Positions 1 to 13,700 of a stretch of 64,000 bases of DNA are shown piece after piece. The stretch comes from Baylisascaris procyonis (lineage: Eukaryota > Nematoda > Chromadorea > Rhabditida > Ascarididae): contig JAZARR010000171.1 of the NCBI GenBank assembly GCA_037389465.1, positions 248,001 to 312,000 of the forward strand, written 5' to 3'. The translations under genes and the position numbers were made by a program. Within the stretch, counting starts at the first letter, position 1. Each line of letters opens with the position of its first letter. The notes under the pieces were generated by a model. That model worked only from the letters and a program-made list of their open reading frames with translations, made no database searches and had not been told where the DNA came from.

Positions 1-199
1 CATATTCTTTGAATAACCAAATGAAGCTACTTTCAAAAAAAAACTTTTTACAACTGTTCGTTGATGTCAATGATTTTTATTTATTGGCCCTTTTCAATTC
101 GTTCATCTCAAGTCAACAATGATCGAATCATTGCAATTGACAATCACTATTTGCATATGGTTAAAAACATGGAAACGAATACGGCTAATTTACACTTAC

Positions 200-3100
200 C
201 GATATTAAGATAACACTTCCATTTGAAAGTGGAAATGCCGCTTCGGGAAAGAAAACCACTCGTCCATGTAGCTCTTTTGGCCATCCATCAGCTAATCTAA
301 AATGTAATTTTTTTTTTTTTTTTTTTTGAAAATATACAACTAATTCTGGATGACTGATAATATTTGAAGATGCGTTTATGGATTGTATAGGTGGATAGTG
401 TAATTTCGAAGTGCAATTTGCACCGAACAGCAGCTGATTTATATACGCTGAATGAGTGAAAAATGAGTAGCGATACAACAATTCATCTCATAGCCTTGTA
501 GTCTAAATGTGACCTATTCTATATTCGTGGACGTTGCAAAAGAAAGAGCTTAGATTCAGCAATGATCATCGAATTACACTGAAGTACAAAGAAGACATCC
601 TACACAACGTAGCTGTGATCGGGTGCAATATTCGAGCAAACATTTTACTGCTATTTCAGTTGTAAAATTTGGAAATTGAACAGATGAACTAGCCATCAAA
701 ACAATGCAAAAAAAAAAAATCGATTTATGATAGAAATTAATGTGTTCCTCTAACTTATCTTCTGAAAGAAAATAAACGATGTGTGACGTATTTTTCGTGC
801 ATATTATCACCAATATTTGGGGACAGGGTGGAAATAGGTGGTGGTGGCAACAAAGGATCAACGAGTGCTTAATATTCGACATGCTGTGGTGCCATCGGTA
901 GCCAAGAATCGTTGAACACAGAGACAGAAACACGAAGAGAGAGAGGAAAATATACAAGGGAAGCACAAACCTAAAAGCACCAGTCGTCTGGTCGAATATA
1001 TAACCGTAGAGAGTTCTTTCATGGATTAGGACGGTCAAATCACCTCTTGTGACCGATACGTTCACATTGATCGGTGCATTAGGAAATAGCTGAAACAATC
1101 GATATGTCATCTATATGGAAGTTTCTTATCTATCAGCAATTTTGATTACCGCAAAATTTTGGAATGAAATTCACCAATTTAGCAATTGATTTTTGAAAAA
1201 GAAAAAATTTCAAACCATAAGCCAAACAATGTTTTAACATCAAACGATATGTAGATCACTCAACTGCTTCAGAGGAGTAAATTTATCAACAACGGTAATA
1301 TAAAGAATTCTTTCGAATGCATCTCTTTGTTACACTATTGTAGTGAGTTTATAAGAAGGCAACTGAAGTAAATACACTCCGATCACGCTTTCATATGTGC
1401 AAAAATGTTGGGAAATGCTTGTTCTTATTAGATATTGATGAAGGCGCATAATATTCCGAACATTATTGTTAATGAGCTAATTGGAAAAAAGCTATGAAAG
1501 AAACAGATATATCCAAATAAAATAGTTGATAAGGAAAAGAAGAAGAAGCGAAAATACAACAAAAAAGAGACAAAAAGAGAAGTCACGGAAAATAAATATT
1601 AAGGGACATAACTTTGACTGATATGATATTTCAGCTGATAAGTAATCAAAAAAATGAAATTTATTAATAATTGAAGAGTTCGCAGACTAAGAAATAGAGT
1701 TCTAAAAATAGAGCTAATAATAGTAGAACTAAAATAAGTCACCTTTGCAATTCGCAATGCACCTTTTTTTACTTCACGTCCTCTCAATTGCCAAACGTAT
1801 CCACCTCGGAAGATGAATGTCGCATCGTTGACTGAAAACGAATGAAATTTGACGTTCAAGAGTGAACACGGAAAATAAAACCATTGAAAACGCTAAAGCT
1901 GGCAGTGGAATTTATCACTAAGATTTTGCATCTGAAAATTTGCATAGATTTTCGATGGCAACCAAGAGCCAGTAGCAAAAAAAAACCAGCCAGCTTGAAT
2001 GTTCATGTCTCCTCAATTTTCGTTTGTTGATTTCTTTCATGATGCATAATAATCAATCAAATTATGCAAATAATTATAATTATAGGGCAATAAAGCATCC
2101 ATATATCCTGCAAGCTAATTTCTCTGAAGGCAACTGAGAGTTGTGTTCGTTCTCATATATGAAAAATGAGCTAAACTGCGTGAATCCTTAAACCACAGGA
2201 GTAGAACAATCATTCGAACACAGCACTAGTTCCCCATAATTCATTCGAAGGACTTCCTATTCGTACAGGAATTAGATTCCCAATTTCTGCTTGGGAAGAA
2301 TGCAAAAACTAACCTTCAGTGGCAGCTTCTACCTCTTTTGGGCAATCTTTGCCAAATGGGAAACGATCTGGCTCGATTGTTGTGGCGATGGAAGATGTAG
2401 CAGAGGTGGTTGTTGCCGATAAGCCTAAACATATGATCTTTTAATGTCGACAGAATTTAAAGCAATCTCATACAATGTTTTTCGCAATAATTTTCGCTAT
2501 CATCTCGCATCAAATTTCATTTTCAAATAAGATTAAACACCCAAAACAATGGAAAATGAATGCAATATGAGCTTCGTAATGGGATTATCATCTTGTTTCT
2601 AGCCCACGTAATGCGGGATCGCTTAGGAACTTCTGTGAAAGGACCGTTAAGCCAGAAAACAGGTCGATGACGTCATCGCTCCAAACGATAAGACATGGTC
2701 TCTAAAAGGAATACTTGCCGCAAAATTACGAAATGCTAATGAAAAAAAAACAGCTGAATTTAAGTTCAATCCATGAATATACAGTAAAAAAAGATCCACA
2801 TATTTAATATGCAAATTTATTTAAAAAAAATTTCCCTTTATCATTTGAATAAGGCATACCTAGAAAGTTTTATCACTTAGGATGATAAGTGATTATCGAT
2901 AAAATGGCTAAAGTTTTCTAAAGGTTTAGAGCGATTTGATTTATACAATATACTATCTTCACAATCCTCCTCACAATAGTTTATTTTGTTATCTATAAAG
3001 AAATAATAGCCATCATCTTATTGATTTATATAATATAATTGTATTCAAAAATGTTCATCTTTCTCATCTGTATATAATGAGAAAAAACCCCTTTCTTACC

Positions 3101-6100
3101 ATATAGTTGTCGTATGGTAATAATATCCGCATCGTTAAGCTTCGGCATTCCGGTTGATCGATCAGTGATAAGCGATTTCCGATGTTCAAAAATTGGATAC
3201 ATAATTGAATCCGGTGAATTGCTATGATCAAGACCAAGCACGTGTCCAATTGCATGCAATATTACTGGCACTATTTCTGTGCTATTCTTAAAAAAAAAAG
3301 ATGACTGCTTTAATGGCGAAGAAAAAAAACAATTGTAATCGGTGATGAACATTGAAGAAGGTTTATTCAAAATGTCGGAAAGAAGTGTGAAAGATGTTGT
3401 ATAATGCAATAGATAAGCGAACTATATTGCTGATCCATCGGCAAAAATATAGAATAACTATCAAACTTTATGAAGTAAATCAATGTAAATCACAGTGATC
3501 ATTTCAAAGTAGAAATAACTAACTTCATTGTTGTCACCATTATATGACCAAAATGTGTCATTATTCAATGAAATTCGGCTAAGTACTGGTCCTGTAGCAT
3601 GGGCAATTGCTGTATCTGAAAATAATCAAATTATTGAAAAATAATTTTAGAAGGAAAATATGAAAATAAAGTTTTAACACTATGCCTATTGGTGCTATAT
3701 TGATTTTATCACAAAAAATGTGCGCAAAGAATTGAGAGCAAAAAAAACATTCCCAATTTCTTCCCCATATGCATTCCCTTGGGAAATAAAAAACTATTTC
3801 CTCTCTCTTTCGCTCCCTTAATTTCCATTTTTTTGTGAGAAAGGATGACGGTGTCACTTCTACCCCTCCCTTACCCCGAAAAATGTTTGGCTAAATATGA
3901 AATAATTAGAGAAATTCGCGGTCGAAATAATAATGTCGCAAGCGATTTCCCTCCCTCTCAGTGCCAAGATAGAGAATGCAGCCGTTTCGCACTAACTCTG
4001 CCAGTGAGTTTTCGATCACTAAACAGTAGTACTGTGAAGGCCCGTATCAACCGAAGGGAATGATAGCGACTCTGCAATCCATCCAAAAGGGAAGGACTGG
4101 GTAGGAGTGAGAACGGCTTAGCTGGAAATTTCATCATGTTCACAGAAGGTGTCCTCCTTGGAAAAGAATTGGTCGAGGCCAAATTCCAAGTTTCATTGGA
4201 TGCGCAAGGATCGGTCGCATTCCAGCTAAAGTTGGCCTCGTCTAATGGGATTTTGAGACGTTTGATAATTGATTTCGATTTTCGCATGATTTAAGGTCGA
4301 ATTTTTCCAGCCTTAGGATGAAAACGTGAGATATAAAAACATTTAAACAGTAAGCATACAACTGCAATAACAGGGACGATCAGAACTACAAAAAGTAGGA
4401 AGAATTGGAAAAGGCGCATTAGAGAATTCACCTGTAAAAGGTAAATTTGAGTGATTCTATGCTTCTGGGAATCACAATAAATAAAAATTGTTTATAAAAA
4501 TAAAGCTCACGTGTGGGATCACGAGGCCATCTACTTGATGCCGAATCGAACGTTATACTAATATCAGCATTATTCTTATCACCAACTTCGACAAAATCGA
4601 ATACAGTATGACTTCGCCATATTTCAAACATTTTCTCAAATGCTTCTCTAAAGAAAAATTTTCGTTAAGATCTATCGCATTGAGCGTTTCACAAAGCGTT
4701 AAATATTGTATCGATTATAACGAAGTATTTCATAGTGAACATTAAGAGAAACAAGTATATATGCCTATGAATTAGTCGGAAGCATCTCGGAGGTAACATC
4801 GCTTCTTCATAGGCATAAAAAATCTCACATATATTCTCAATTATTTTATTGATGGTATATTTTTAAGTGAATCCCGCATATGGCATTCGTAATCCGCCTC
4901 CAATTCAGCACCTGAAAAGTGGGGGGGGGGTTGGGGAATGTAACGTTCTCCATTCAAGAGGAGGGGAGACAATGAATAAGTCGGCAATTTGCTGTACTAT
5001 GCACTTGTGAAAGTAAACAGTTCTTAAAGTAGCATTAAAAAAAAAGGAGAAACTTGAATTATCCATTTCATCAACGAGATTGTGATGTATACCTTGTACG
5101 GCTTTTCGGTAGATTTGACGGAAATGTGCTGATATTCCACGATATGATTGATTTATTCCAAAGTAAGTTCTTACCTGTAAATCGAATTTAGACCGTTTAT
5201 ATGATATTTGATATATTGCAAGAACAATGCTAAACACCATTTACTTCACTACATAGTTAAAATATATGTGAAGCATTTCAAAACTTCAAAAAAAAAGCCT
5301 TTTTAATAAGTCCCTACGTTCAAATGAATCCTATCCTCCAAGCTTAATCGTTATCCAGAAAATCCCCTCGTAAATATGCTTCTTCTTTCCTTTCCTCTCC
5401 ATCTAGTTATGCAGCTCGAAAAACCGAGCCGCCCTAACAACAGCGAAATTCTGCACATTGTTTTTCAACCTTGCTAAGTCTTGCAAACAAGAGTGACCAT
5501 TGTCGGGAAGTAAAAATGTCCAGAAGTGACCATTCTTTTGCCGGGAAGTGACCATTGTCCTGGATGATTCATAATCCGAGGTGCGCACAATGAGCGACAT
5601 CCTAGGCGGAGAACTCAGAGATGAGCGAAGAGATCTCATAATCTTCTAAAGGATCCTCGAATTGCATTGCATTTCTATGCAATAGGTCAAGCAAAATGTC
5701 AAATTATCACTAACCTTTGGCAAATTTCGCCTCATCAATGATATCCTTCAATGCACAACGTTTCAGAAGCATTTTCTCTCGAGTTGAATCATCAAGCGTA
5801 CCACTTTGTGGAATTCCAATAAACTTTTGAAATTTCCTGAATCATATAACGATTTAACATCTGTCATAACTTCGGGCGCATTTACCCTTAATTATGAGTG
5901 CTACATTCAAGCATAGTCAAGTGGGTATTTCTGACTTTTTTTATGGCTTCCGTGATCGCCAATTAGGCGAAGAACTTCAAGCCTGAAGATGATCTACTGG
6001 TGTACTCTAGAAAATGGCAGACATACTTTGCTGAGTGCAAAAATGCCATTTTTTTATGTTGTGTAATTTCCATATAAGTGATGATTTATGCGTCATCAGC

Positions 6101-9100
6101 GCAAAAATTTTTTAATTGCGGACATTTTAGCCTTTCATTTTTACAGGTGGAAAAGTTCATTGCCGAAAATATTACCGCACAAAAATTGCAACAGTAGCAT
6201 CTCTCACAGTATCAGCAGCATCGCTATTTATACCGTCTTGTTGAATTTCCCACTGGTGACATTTGCTATACACATCTATGTAGTGCAACTAACTGTAGCA
6301 ACACCTATTTGATTTCCCAGCGTTCATTTTTGGTACAGTTGGATTTTTTTGAATAGAATTTTTGAAAAATCCATTAAAAAAATAAATTTCGATAACTGAT
6401 ATGATATGAGCATAAATGATATGATATGTGATTACTGGCTTGATATTGATATTTATTACTTCCATATATAAATAATAAATTTTTTTCAAAGTAATTCCAT
6501 AAACTTTATATATTCAACTAAATAATATATACTAATTAGAAATAAAATAAGGGAAATGTGGTGTTAAGCTATGCGTCAATCCATTTAAGAAGTATTGCTC
6601 ACTTTTGTGCATGCAAATGAACGCATATATTTGGCACCTTTGTGCTTTTTGTTTTATCTCATCATAAACGCATCACTTTATATGCACAATTTTGAGTTCA
6701 TTAAACAATAAAAGATTCATCTGCATAGAAAATGAATGTAGTCAAAACCATCATCGTTGTATTATTTAGAAACGAATAGATAACCATCCGAGATGGTCAA
6801 CTTTGCCAATTAAGGTCTTGTTGACTAAATCACAATGACTGCAGAATTACGCATTAAATTCAATAAAAAAATAATTAATAAATTACCTACATGATAGCAT
6901 TTCGCAATTCTTTTCTAGTAACTGGTATTTCGGCGATACTTCTATTACTGGTTACTTGTGGTGCACGTAAATAGCCGAATGTTTGGAGATATTCCTGAAA
7001 TATTTTAATTCAAAATAATTTGGTGAGTAAAAATAGGTGTGATTGCTGAATTTTATCAAATCGTTAGATTTTGTCGGATTTGCGATCAGAAGAATCTATT
7101 TCGAGAGTTGCAAGACAGCAAGATACGATCATTTACCTCCTAGCCGATGCATTATAGACGATGAGGCAGAGTCAATGATCGAGATTAAATAGGCTTAGTG
7201 ATGAGCCTATCATGATAGCCAGGAAAAAGAATTTACCGATCATAGTCATAGACAACAACATATCCACATGAGTGTGAAAACTAATTCGCATTTGAAGTCA
7301 TAAGAAGATTGCATTGAAACATGCAATGCTAATTATTTATTTACAATAAATTGCGAAAAAAAAAATTTTTATAAGAGAAGTGAAAAATATTTGAATTTTT
7401 TATTTCTTGTAAAATTAAGTGAATGCTAAATAAAGAAACAATTTTTTTTTTTTTTTTTGAAAATAACGGAAATAAATGTCGTTGCTATGAGAAGAAAGTT
7501 TGCATGAAAGATTCTTTCACCTATTATTACCTCGAAAGGTTAGTTTTATAGTTTCCGGTTGCAATGATGCAAAAAAAAAACGACTTAAGTTGCATGCATC
7601 TTCCAATAGAACTAAATTAATGAACAAGTTTATTTTTGAGACGACATTCGAGACATTTCAAAAACTAAACTTCATTTATTTCCGTTGATTTTTGCAAGAA
7701 ATAAACTTGCACAAAATAAGCGACGAACTTCTTCAGATGAAATGTCAATGCAAATCTAATAAAAAAATTTCTGACGTTTCCATTATTTTTTATCAATGCA
7801 AGCCTGCAAAATTGAATGCACAAAACTCAAATCTATAAATTTAGAGGGTATTCCATCGTTGGGTAGTGCATGATGGAAAGTATGAATGAACCGGAAGTTA
7901 ATGTTAGTGCCAATTGTAGTTCATATGAAGAGTTTCAATAGTTTTTTTCTGCAAGTGTGCTATGTTATGTTTGCAGTCCACGCATTAATTATAGCTGACA
8001 ACCTTTGCTCTCTTCTAATTTTCCAAGGATTTTCTAGCTCTATAGCCTTTATTATTGGCCATGTTTGGCTACAATATGCATGACCATGCCTCTTAAGTCA
8101 AATTCACCGATATGAAGATGCAGCGAGTATTCGACATTGGTCGTTATTATTAACGCACAAATAATTTGTAATAGTTTCATCCAAATCAAATGATGACCTT
8201 CACGCCATTTTTTTTTTGCACCTTCTCGTCACCCAACTGAGCATAACGTATTTAGCAAAGTGCAGCATTGCAGCACTCGTGCATGCGATCATTTGCACGT
8301 GAGTGCTAAATCGTCGTCATTGGTGAACAACGTTCGAAGGGTGAATGATGTGCATTTCCTTCTCGGTTACACAACACTATATTGCGTCGCATTATTTTCG
8401 ATGGTGACAAGCAATATATGATGGAGAGTAGTGCATTTCTTAGTGAGCGATTTCAAAGTTACGAATATTTATTTGCAATTTGGCTGAATTGACTGTAAAT
8501 TCAATGATCACGTTCATAGTGGAATTCACATTTGACGATCAAAGGACTGCTAATAACTTGATTGAAAAAAAATTTTTTTGCTAAACTTCAGGGATTGTAT
8601 AAATCCAGAATTTTCTCGGATTTTAGTTGAGAAAAGTGACCGAGCAAGTAGCTATCTGAATGCAATCTCTACGAAAGAATTAACAATTTCGAGGTTTATG
8701 ATGGGGCCGAAGTGAAACCTTTTTAGCTGGAGAACTTCAAGCCAATGTTTGTTAAAACACTTTTCAAAATAGATGAGGTTGATTTTTCTTCCTTTTTTTA
8801 TTGTCATAGGGACAATATAGTTTCGACTTCCAGCGAGCTCAAGCTTTTCCGCGAACCTTTTGGCATATTTCGGGACTCACGGCGAGGATTTTCAAGAATT
8901 TTCAGAAAACTGTTGATACTGACAACGACTAGAGGTTCTGCCAGCATCAAAAAAGCACCGAAACCAAGCCACCATCATCGAGGCTAAATTCTGGTTGCAC
9001 TTAACGCTAACGAGAACCCATAGAAAAAAAAAAAAACGAAAAAAGATTAAGTCATTCCTACTAAATATGCAAATTTATTTATCGGCTGAGCGATAAAGTA

Positions 9101-10782
9101 AAGAATTTTCCGATAATCTCATAAAATACTCAGATTTGTTCCTCATAGCAAAGGAAATCAACTTGACCGATTGAATGCGACTTTGAAGATGCGCATCGCT
9201 GGTCATCTGGTCTTATATGTAAAGTAGACAAATACAACACACTTACTATATAGCAACGGATACTGGTCTACCTTTCGACTTTGCTGCAGTTGTTGCACCA
9301 CGCAGTAAATAGGTATTGAGCAATTACTTGTGCAAATTGTTACTGATTTCTTTTGCAGCTCATTTTAAACAATAAAAAAACCGGAAATGAGCGCAAAATT
9401 CGTTTAGCAAACATGTGGTCTCTCTCTTTTTTTTTTTCCAAATGGAATCGAATCATTGAGGTTGAAGTTCAAAAGTTTTTGCTGACTACATTTGCACACA
9501 ACTAGTTCCTCTATCTCGTTCATGTCCATCAATCAATTTACAAATGAGCTATATGCACTTTATGACAGCAAGAAATTCACTCGTACTCTTAACAGTTAGT
9601 ATTTCATTGTGTTCAACTTCCTTCAAAAGAGGGATTAACCTTAGAGTGGAATTTCACGAATGGTCAAATCAATTTAAATTTCAATTTATCAATTAAATTA
9701 TACATCATTTCGATGTGAATTCATGAAAGGAATTGGCTTGATTTGTATAGCTATAATTCCTATCGATGCCTTTTGAAATGCCCTTCGGCTTGTTTGTTTT
9801 CGAGGGTTCAGTCTATTAGCGAATCGATGAAACATTTTTTTTTGAAAGTCTCAGTTTGCCAAAGAGAATCGCAAAAAAAGCTAAAACCATCCAGCTATTA
9901 CTTTAAACAAGTTCGTCGACTAGATTACTCATAATGAGCCGATTTGACTTTTAAAGGATTGTTTTTTGTTTGAGCTTCATCGAATCGACATAACAATCCA
10001 ATCGTATAAAACTTGCGGATCCATTGCAAAAGTGACCTATTGAGGAAAATATTGCAATGCCGCTATGCGTATCATATCAAAGCGTTCGCAATGAATTTTA
10101 ATACTAATAGAAGAAGGAAAATCACATATACGGCTTGTTTTCCTATAATTCAAGAGAATTGAAGAACATCTTCTAATTTACTATAGGAAAAAGAAACAAT
10201 GATTCATTCATTCGCCAATAAATGATAAAAAATTTGAAGAAAAAAAGTGAAAATTTGTTGACCGTAAATAAAAAGTAAGTAGCAGCGAAATGCAAAAAAT
10301 GCATTGCAATATCAATGCAAAAATGTATTGCAATATGTAAATCATTGCAAGCATTAGAAAAGAGTTACTATAAATTGAAAGAAAACTCAAAATATATGCA
10401 AGAGATATTCAAAGATCCTATGTGGGATTATATAGCTTTAAAAAAACGAAAAATAATCAAAATCTGATAAGCTGCTGTTTCCTTCATACGATTATTCCCA
10501 TTTGCATAAAATAATCTAATTTTCTTTCTTATAATCTCACTTAAATTTCAAATAAAACATTTTATTTATGTCTATTCAATGATCGTAATTTCTCAAAAAA
10601 AAAAGAAAATCAAATAATTAAACCTGTGCATCATCGTCAATCATAATTCGTGGACCCAATTTTTGTTGTAATCTTCGAAATTCATAAATTTGTTCGTATT
10701 TATTAGTCGCTCCATTTGTCGATAAACATGATTCCACAAACGTTTCATGTAGAAAATAAAACAAAGCTAAATATTGTAGCAT
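200..10782 (-). CDS. Matrix metalloproteinase (matrixin) with hemopexin domain, predicted catalytically inactive; 3' end outside window
   Basis: Eleven exons, in transcript order: 10782-10624, 6994-6891, 5836-5715, 5174-5093, 4647-4511, 3615-3524, 3286-3100, 2424-2314, 1831-1743, 1089-971, 296-200; together 1299 bases, 433 codons, every junction in phase. Exon 1 encodes a signal peptide (MLQYLALFYFLHETFVESC). Exons 2-3 are the propeptide (YLQTFGYL; FQKFIGIPQSGTLDD; the cysteine switch is KRCALKD instead of PRCGVPD). Exons 4-7 are the catalytic domain: WNKSIISWNI, then AFEKMFEIWRSHTVFDFVEV, then the zinc site HAIGHVLGLDHS and Met-turn SIMYP. Exon 8 is a Thr/Ser-rich hinge ending DCPKEVEAAT; exons 9-11 are hemopexin blades (ATFIFRGGYVWQLRGREV). 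Family members degrade extracellular matrix. Here the zinc histidines remain but the Glu of HExxH is Ala (codon at 3251-3253), so peptidase activity is unlikely. The last hemopexin blades should lie left of position 200. Confidence 0.88.
4912..4936 (+). other. G-run in matrixin intron
   Basis: A run of about ten G followed by TT and GGGG interrupts the otherwise AT-rich intron between the exons at 5093 and 4647. It is a length-variable homopolymer and may be an assembly weak point. No function is assigned. Confidence 0.5.
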
Positions 10783-10785
10783 TAC

Positions 10786-10788
10786 CTG
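10786..10788 (-). promoter_or_regulatory. Probable spliced-leader trans-splice acceptor of the matrixin gene
   Basis: A pyrimidine-rich stretch ending TTTTTGCAG lies three bases before the initiating ATG at 10782. In nematodes such an acceptor immediately before the start codon, with no supported upstream exon, usually receives a spliced leader. It supports the chosen start. An upstream non-coding exon is the alternative. Confidence 0.5.
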
Positions 10789-13700
10789 CAAAAAGAAGAA
10801 GTGAAAATTCAAAAATAACAAATTCGTATATTCATATCAGCAATTTCGAGTTATTATCTTTGCAATGTTCTTCCCGATAACGCAAACTTCTAAACGCTAA
10901 ATACGCTAATGCATTTTCGTTAAATATTTTAACATTCCAATCGCTGTTTTCTATTGGTTTTGTTTGCAATTTTTCTCGCATATTCAAGAAATTCTTTCAA
11001 AATATGGCTATAAATGATCAATGAAACGATAACTTTGCAATAAAATTATAGTTCGATTAATGCGTTGAATATAGAGAAAAATTTAAAAAAAAAAAAACAA
11101 ACAAACAAAAAAAAAACACAGCATTATTTATTGTACAGAGATGCATCAATTCGTTACACAACAATTTTTTTTTTTTTTAAATTTTTGCAGCCAATTCTCA
11201 TAATTAAAATAGAAATTTACCTAAAAGATTAAAAATAAGCAATAAAATATTGCTTAGATGAATGGATTTCTTATCATCGTGCATATATTTTAGCGATAAA
11301 ATAAAATCTTTGTTTGATTTGCGTGAATATAACAACATATGATTGAAACATCGTTTTGCACAGCAATTAGCAACATACTGAACCGGTTTCTTAAATAAAT
11401 TTCTAACTGTTACGGAACGAATCAAGAATTTCTTTCGATAAGAAAGAAAAAATATCATCATTGATGCTATAAGAATGCCTTTAAATTTAAAAAAAAAAAA
11501 AATGTTATTGTTAGAATGACAGATACAAGATAATGAACACATCAATGAACAAGTTTCAAAAGGCTTTTGTTTTTTTTTGTTTTTTTTTTCCTATGAGAAC
11601 GCTATAATAAAACAATACAATTAATTGCAGGTTATTTTCAATTAAAATGTTGTTATATTATCGTCGAGACTGAACGTTGATGAAATTGCTAATAATAAAA
11701 AAATCGAAAAAATTCTTTATGAGAACATCATTCAATTTACTATCGTCTTGATCCATTACAAGCATTGAACGTTTTAGCCTTATTTCTATTATTAATGCAT
11801 GGAATTATAAGATCTATCGTTGAAATGTTCTCGTGGAAGGTAGTTCTTTCATTTACATATCAACACAAAAGGTATGACCAATAGTGATGGTTGCGGTGGC
11901 AAAGTGAAGAGAACATAAGAAAAAAGGCGACACCTTACATCGAAGCGTGGTTACTAAGTGGAAAACTGTAGAACGACATGCAATAGCTAGCATATAGGAG
12001 TCTAAGAGAGGGTCAATAAATTGTAGATCAACTACTTTCGGGCAGAGCAGAAAAGCGATTGCCATAAGACAGAAGAAACTCAACAAATGCAATGAGGTAA
12101 GGGTCATTGCACATAAAAGCAGAGCGTATTTACTTACACGAATCAGCGTGCTTCTAGCTATCTACGCAACGTTTCGCCTTAGTGAGGGCCGGTTCGAATA
12201 TTAGTGGTTCCCAGTGGAACCGTGAAGTGGCTCGAGTGTGAGGAATGCCCAGTGCTGGTTGGTGCGGAGGTGGCACTATTCGTTTGGCAGCAAGCGAAGC
12301 CACGACACCCCCTCCCCCTATGCCGTCTTATTATCCCTTACGCCGTTCCTGTTGCTGGTCTTTTAAGAGTTAATAAAAAGCCTTAACCTCTCGTTTTTTT
12401 GCCAGATTATATAGCCTCTAGTTGAGCCTCGAAAGAGATGGAAATTGCGGATCCTTAAGGGACAAATCAAAGGTAGAGAGGCAAAACAGGATCCCAAACC
12501 CTTACAGAACCGAGCATATATATCGGTGCAACGAGTCTGATGATTAAATAGGAGTGCTGCAGTTTACTCAGATGTGATAGAGCATTCTTGAGACTGCTGT
12601 TTCCAATGTCGCTATATAGAGAATGATGGATAACACGTCTTTGCAAGCGTTTATGAAGAGTAACAAAGTGAAAAAACGCCAAATTTCACAGAAAATAATT
12701 TAAATTTGGCTGCTAAAAAACTCTCAAATTATAAGGTTATCAGTTGAGACTCACTAATAATATTTCATCAAAAATTTCAAAATCTCATGAAAAAAAACAA
12801 CAATTCTAAATGCAATATTTTTGATTAGCATTCAGCCTATATTTATAGATTCACATACAAAATCATAATTTGCGCAAATGTCCGATTCAGTTGCAATGCA
12901 GCGACTTTACATTTAACTATATAAATAAATATAGAAATAGAAGTCTGCACTCGAATGAGGCGAAAAAAACAAAATCCTGAAGTAGGAAAACACGGCAAGC
13001 ATGAGGAAATCATATGATAGTCTCGATACGGTAAGCCGAAACGGCACAGTGCTTACGACAGAAAAGGATGCGTTTCAAAGTAGCACAGAAACCGACCACA
13101 CTTTCCGTTGACGCGACATTCTCTCACGTTGAAATGAGCACACCATCATTCTATGTCGCTCTTTGTCAGACAACAACTTCTTGAACTAGCACCCCAGGCT
13201 TCACCTCAGTTGCTATTAAAATCAGCACACCATCATTCTATGTCACTGTTTGTGAGACAACAACTTCCTGAACTAGCACCTCAGGTATCACTTCACTTTG
13301 CTAATTTCTTCAAATAGAACGAATAAATACGCAAGACGAATAACAATGGTCGTAGCGCTTAAAATCATTATAAATCGATCGTGGAATACCCGTTCACGGA
13401 AACCACATTCAATAAACCAATGAAATATGGCACAAAAAAATTCTGTCTTTATATGTCTTCTCACAAAGCGATAATCGATGTTTGTTTCTCCTCGACAAAA
13501 AAAAAAGAGTGAACATTTTCCGTTCATCTTTTACCGTCGCGACTTGCGGCATAATTCGGAACTGGTTTATTGCATTCACGTGGCTAATAAACTTGCCTAA
13601 AGCAGAGAACGACATCAAATAAAACTCATCGAATTTCATTTTTCTGTTAATTGTCTCTCAAACAAGCATATATCTCTCATTTGTTACTCCAAGTATAGCG

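Noticed and set aside
3958..4287. 109-codon minus-strand open frame within the matrixin gene
   Set aside because: Lies wholly in the intron between exons 4647-4511 and 3615-3524, which join in phase without it; no family resemblance.
12180..12200. GGTTCGAAT, resembling a tRNA B box
   Set aside because: No acceptor stem, anticodon arm or A box could be folded around it.
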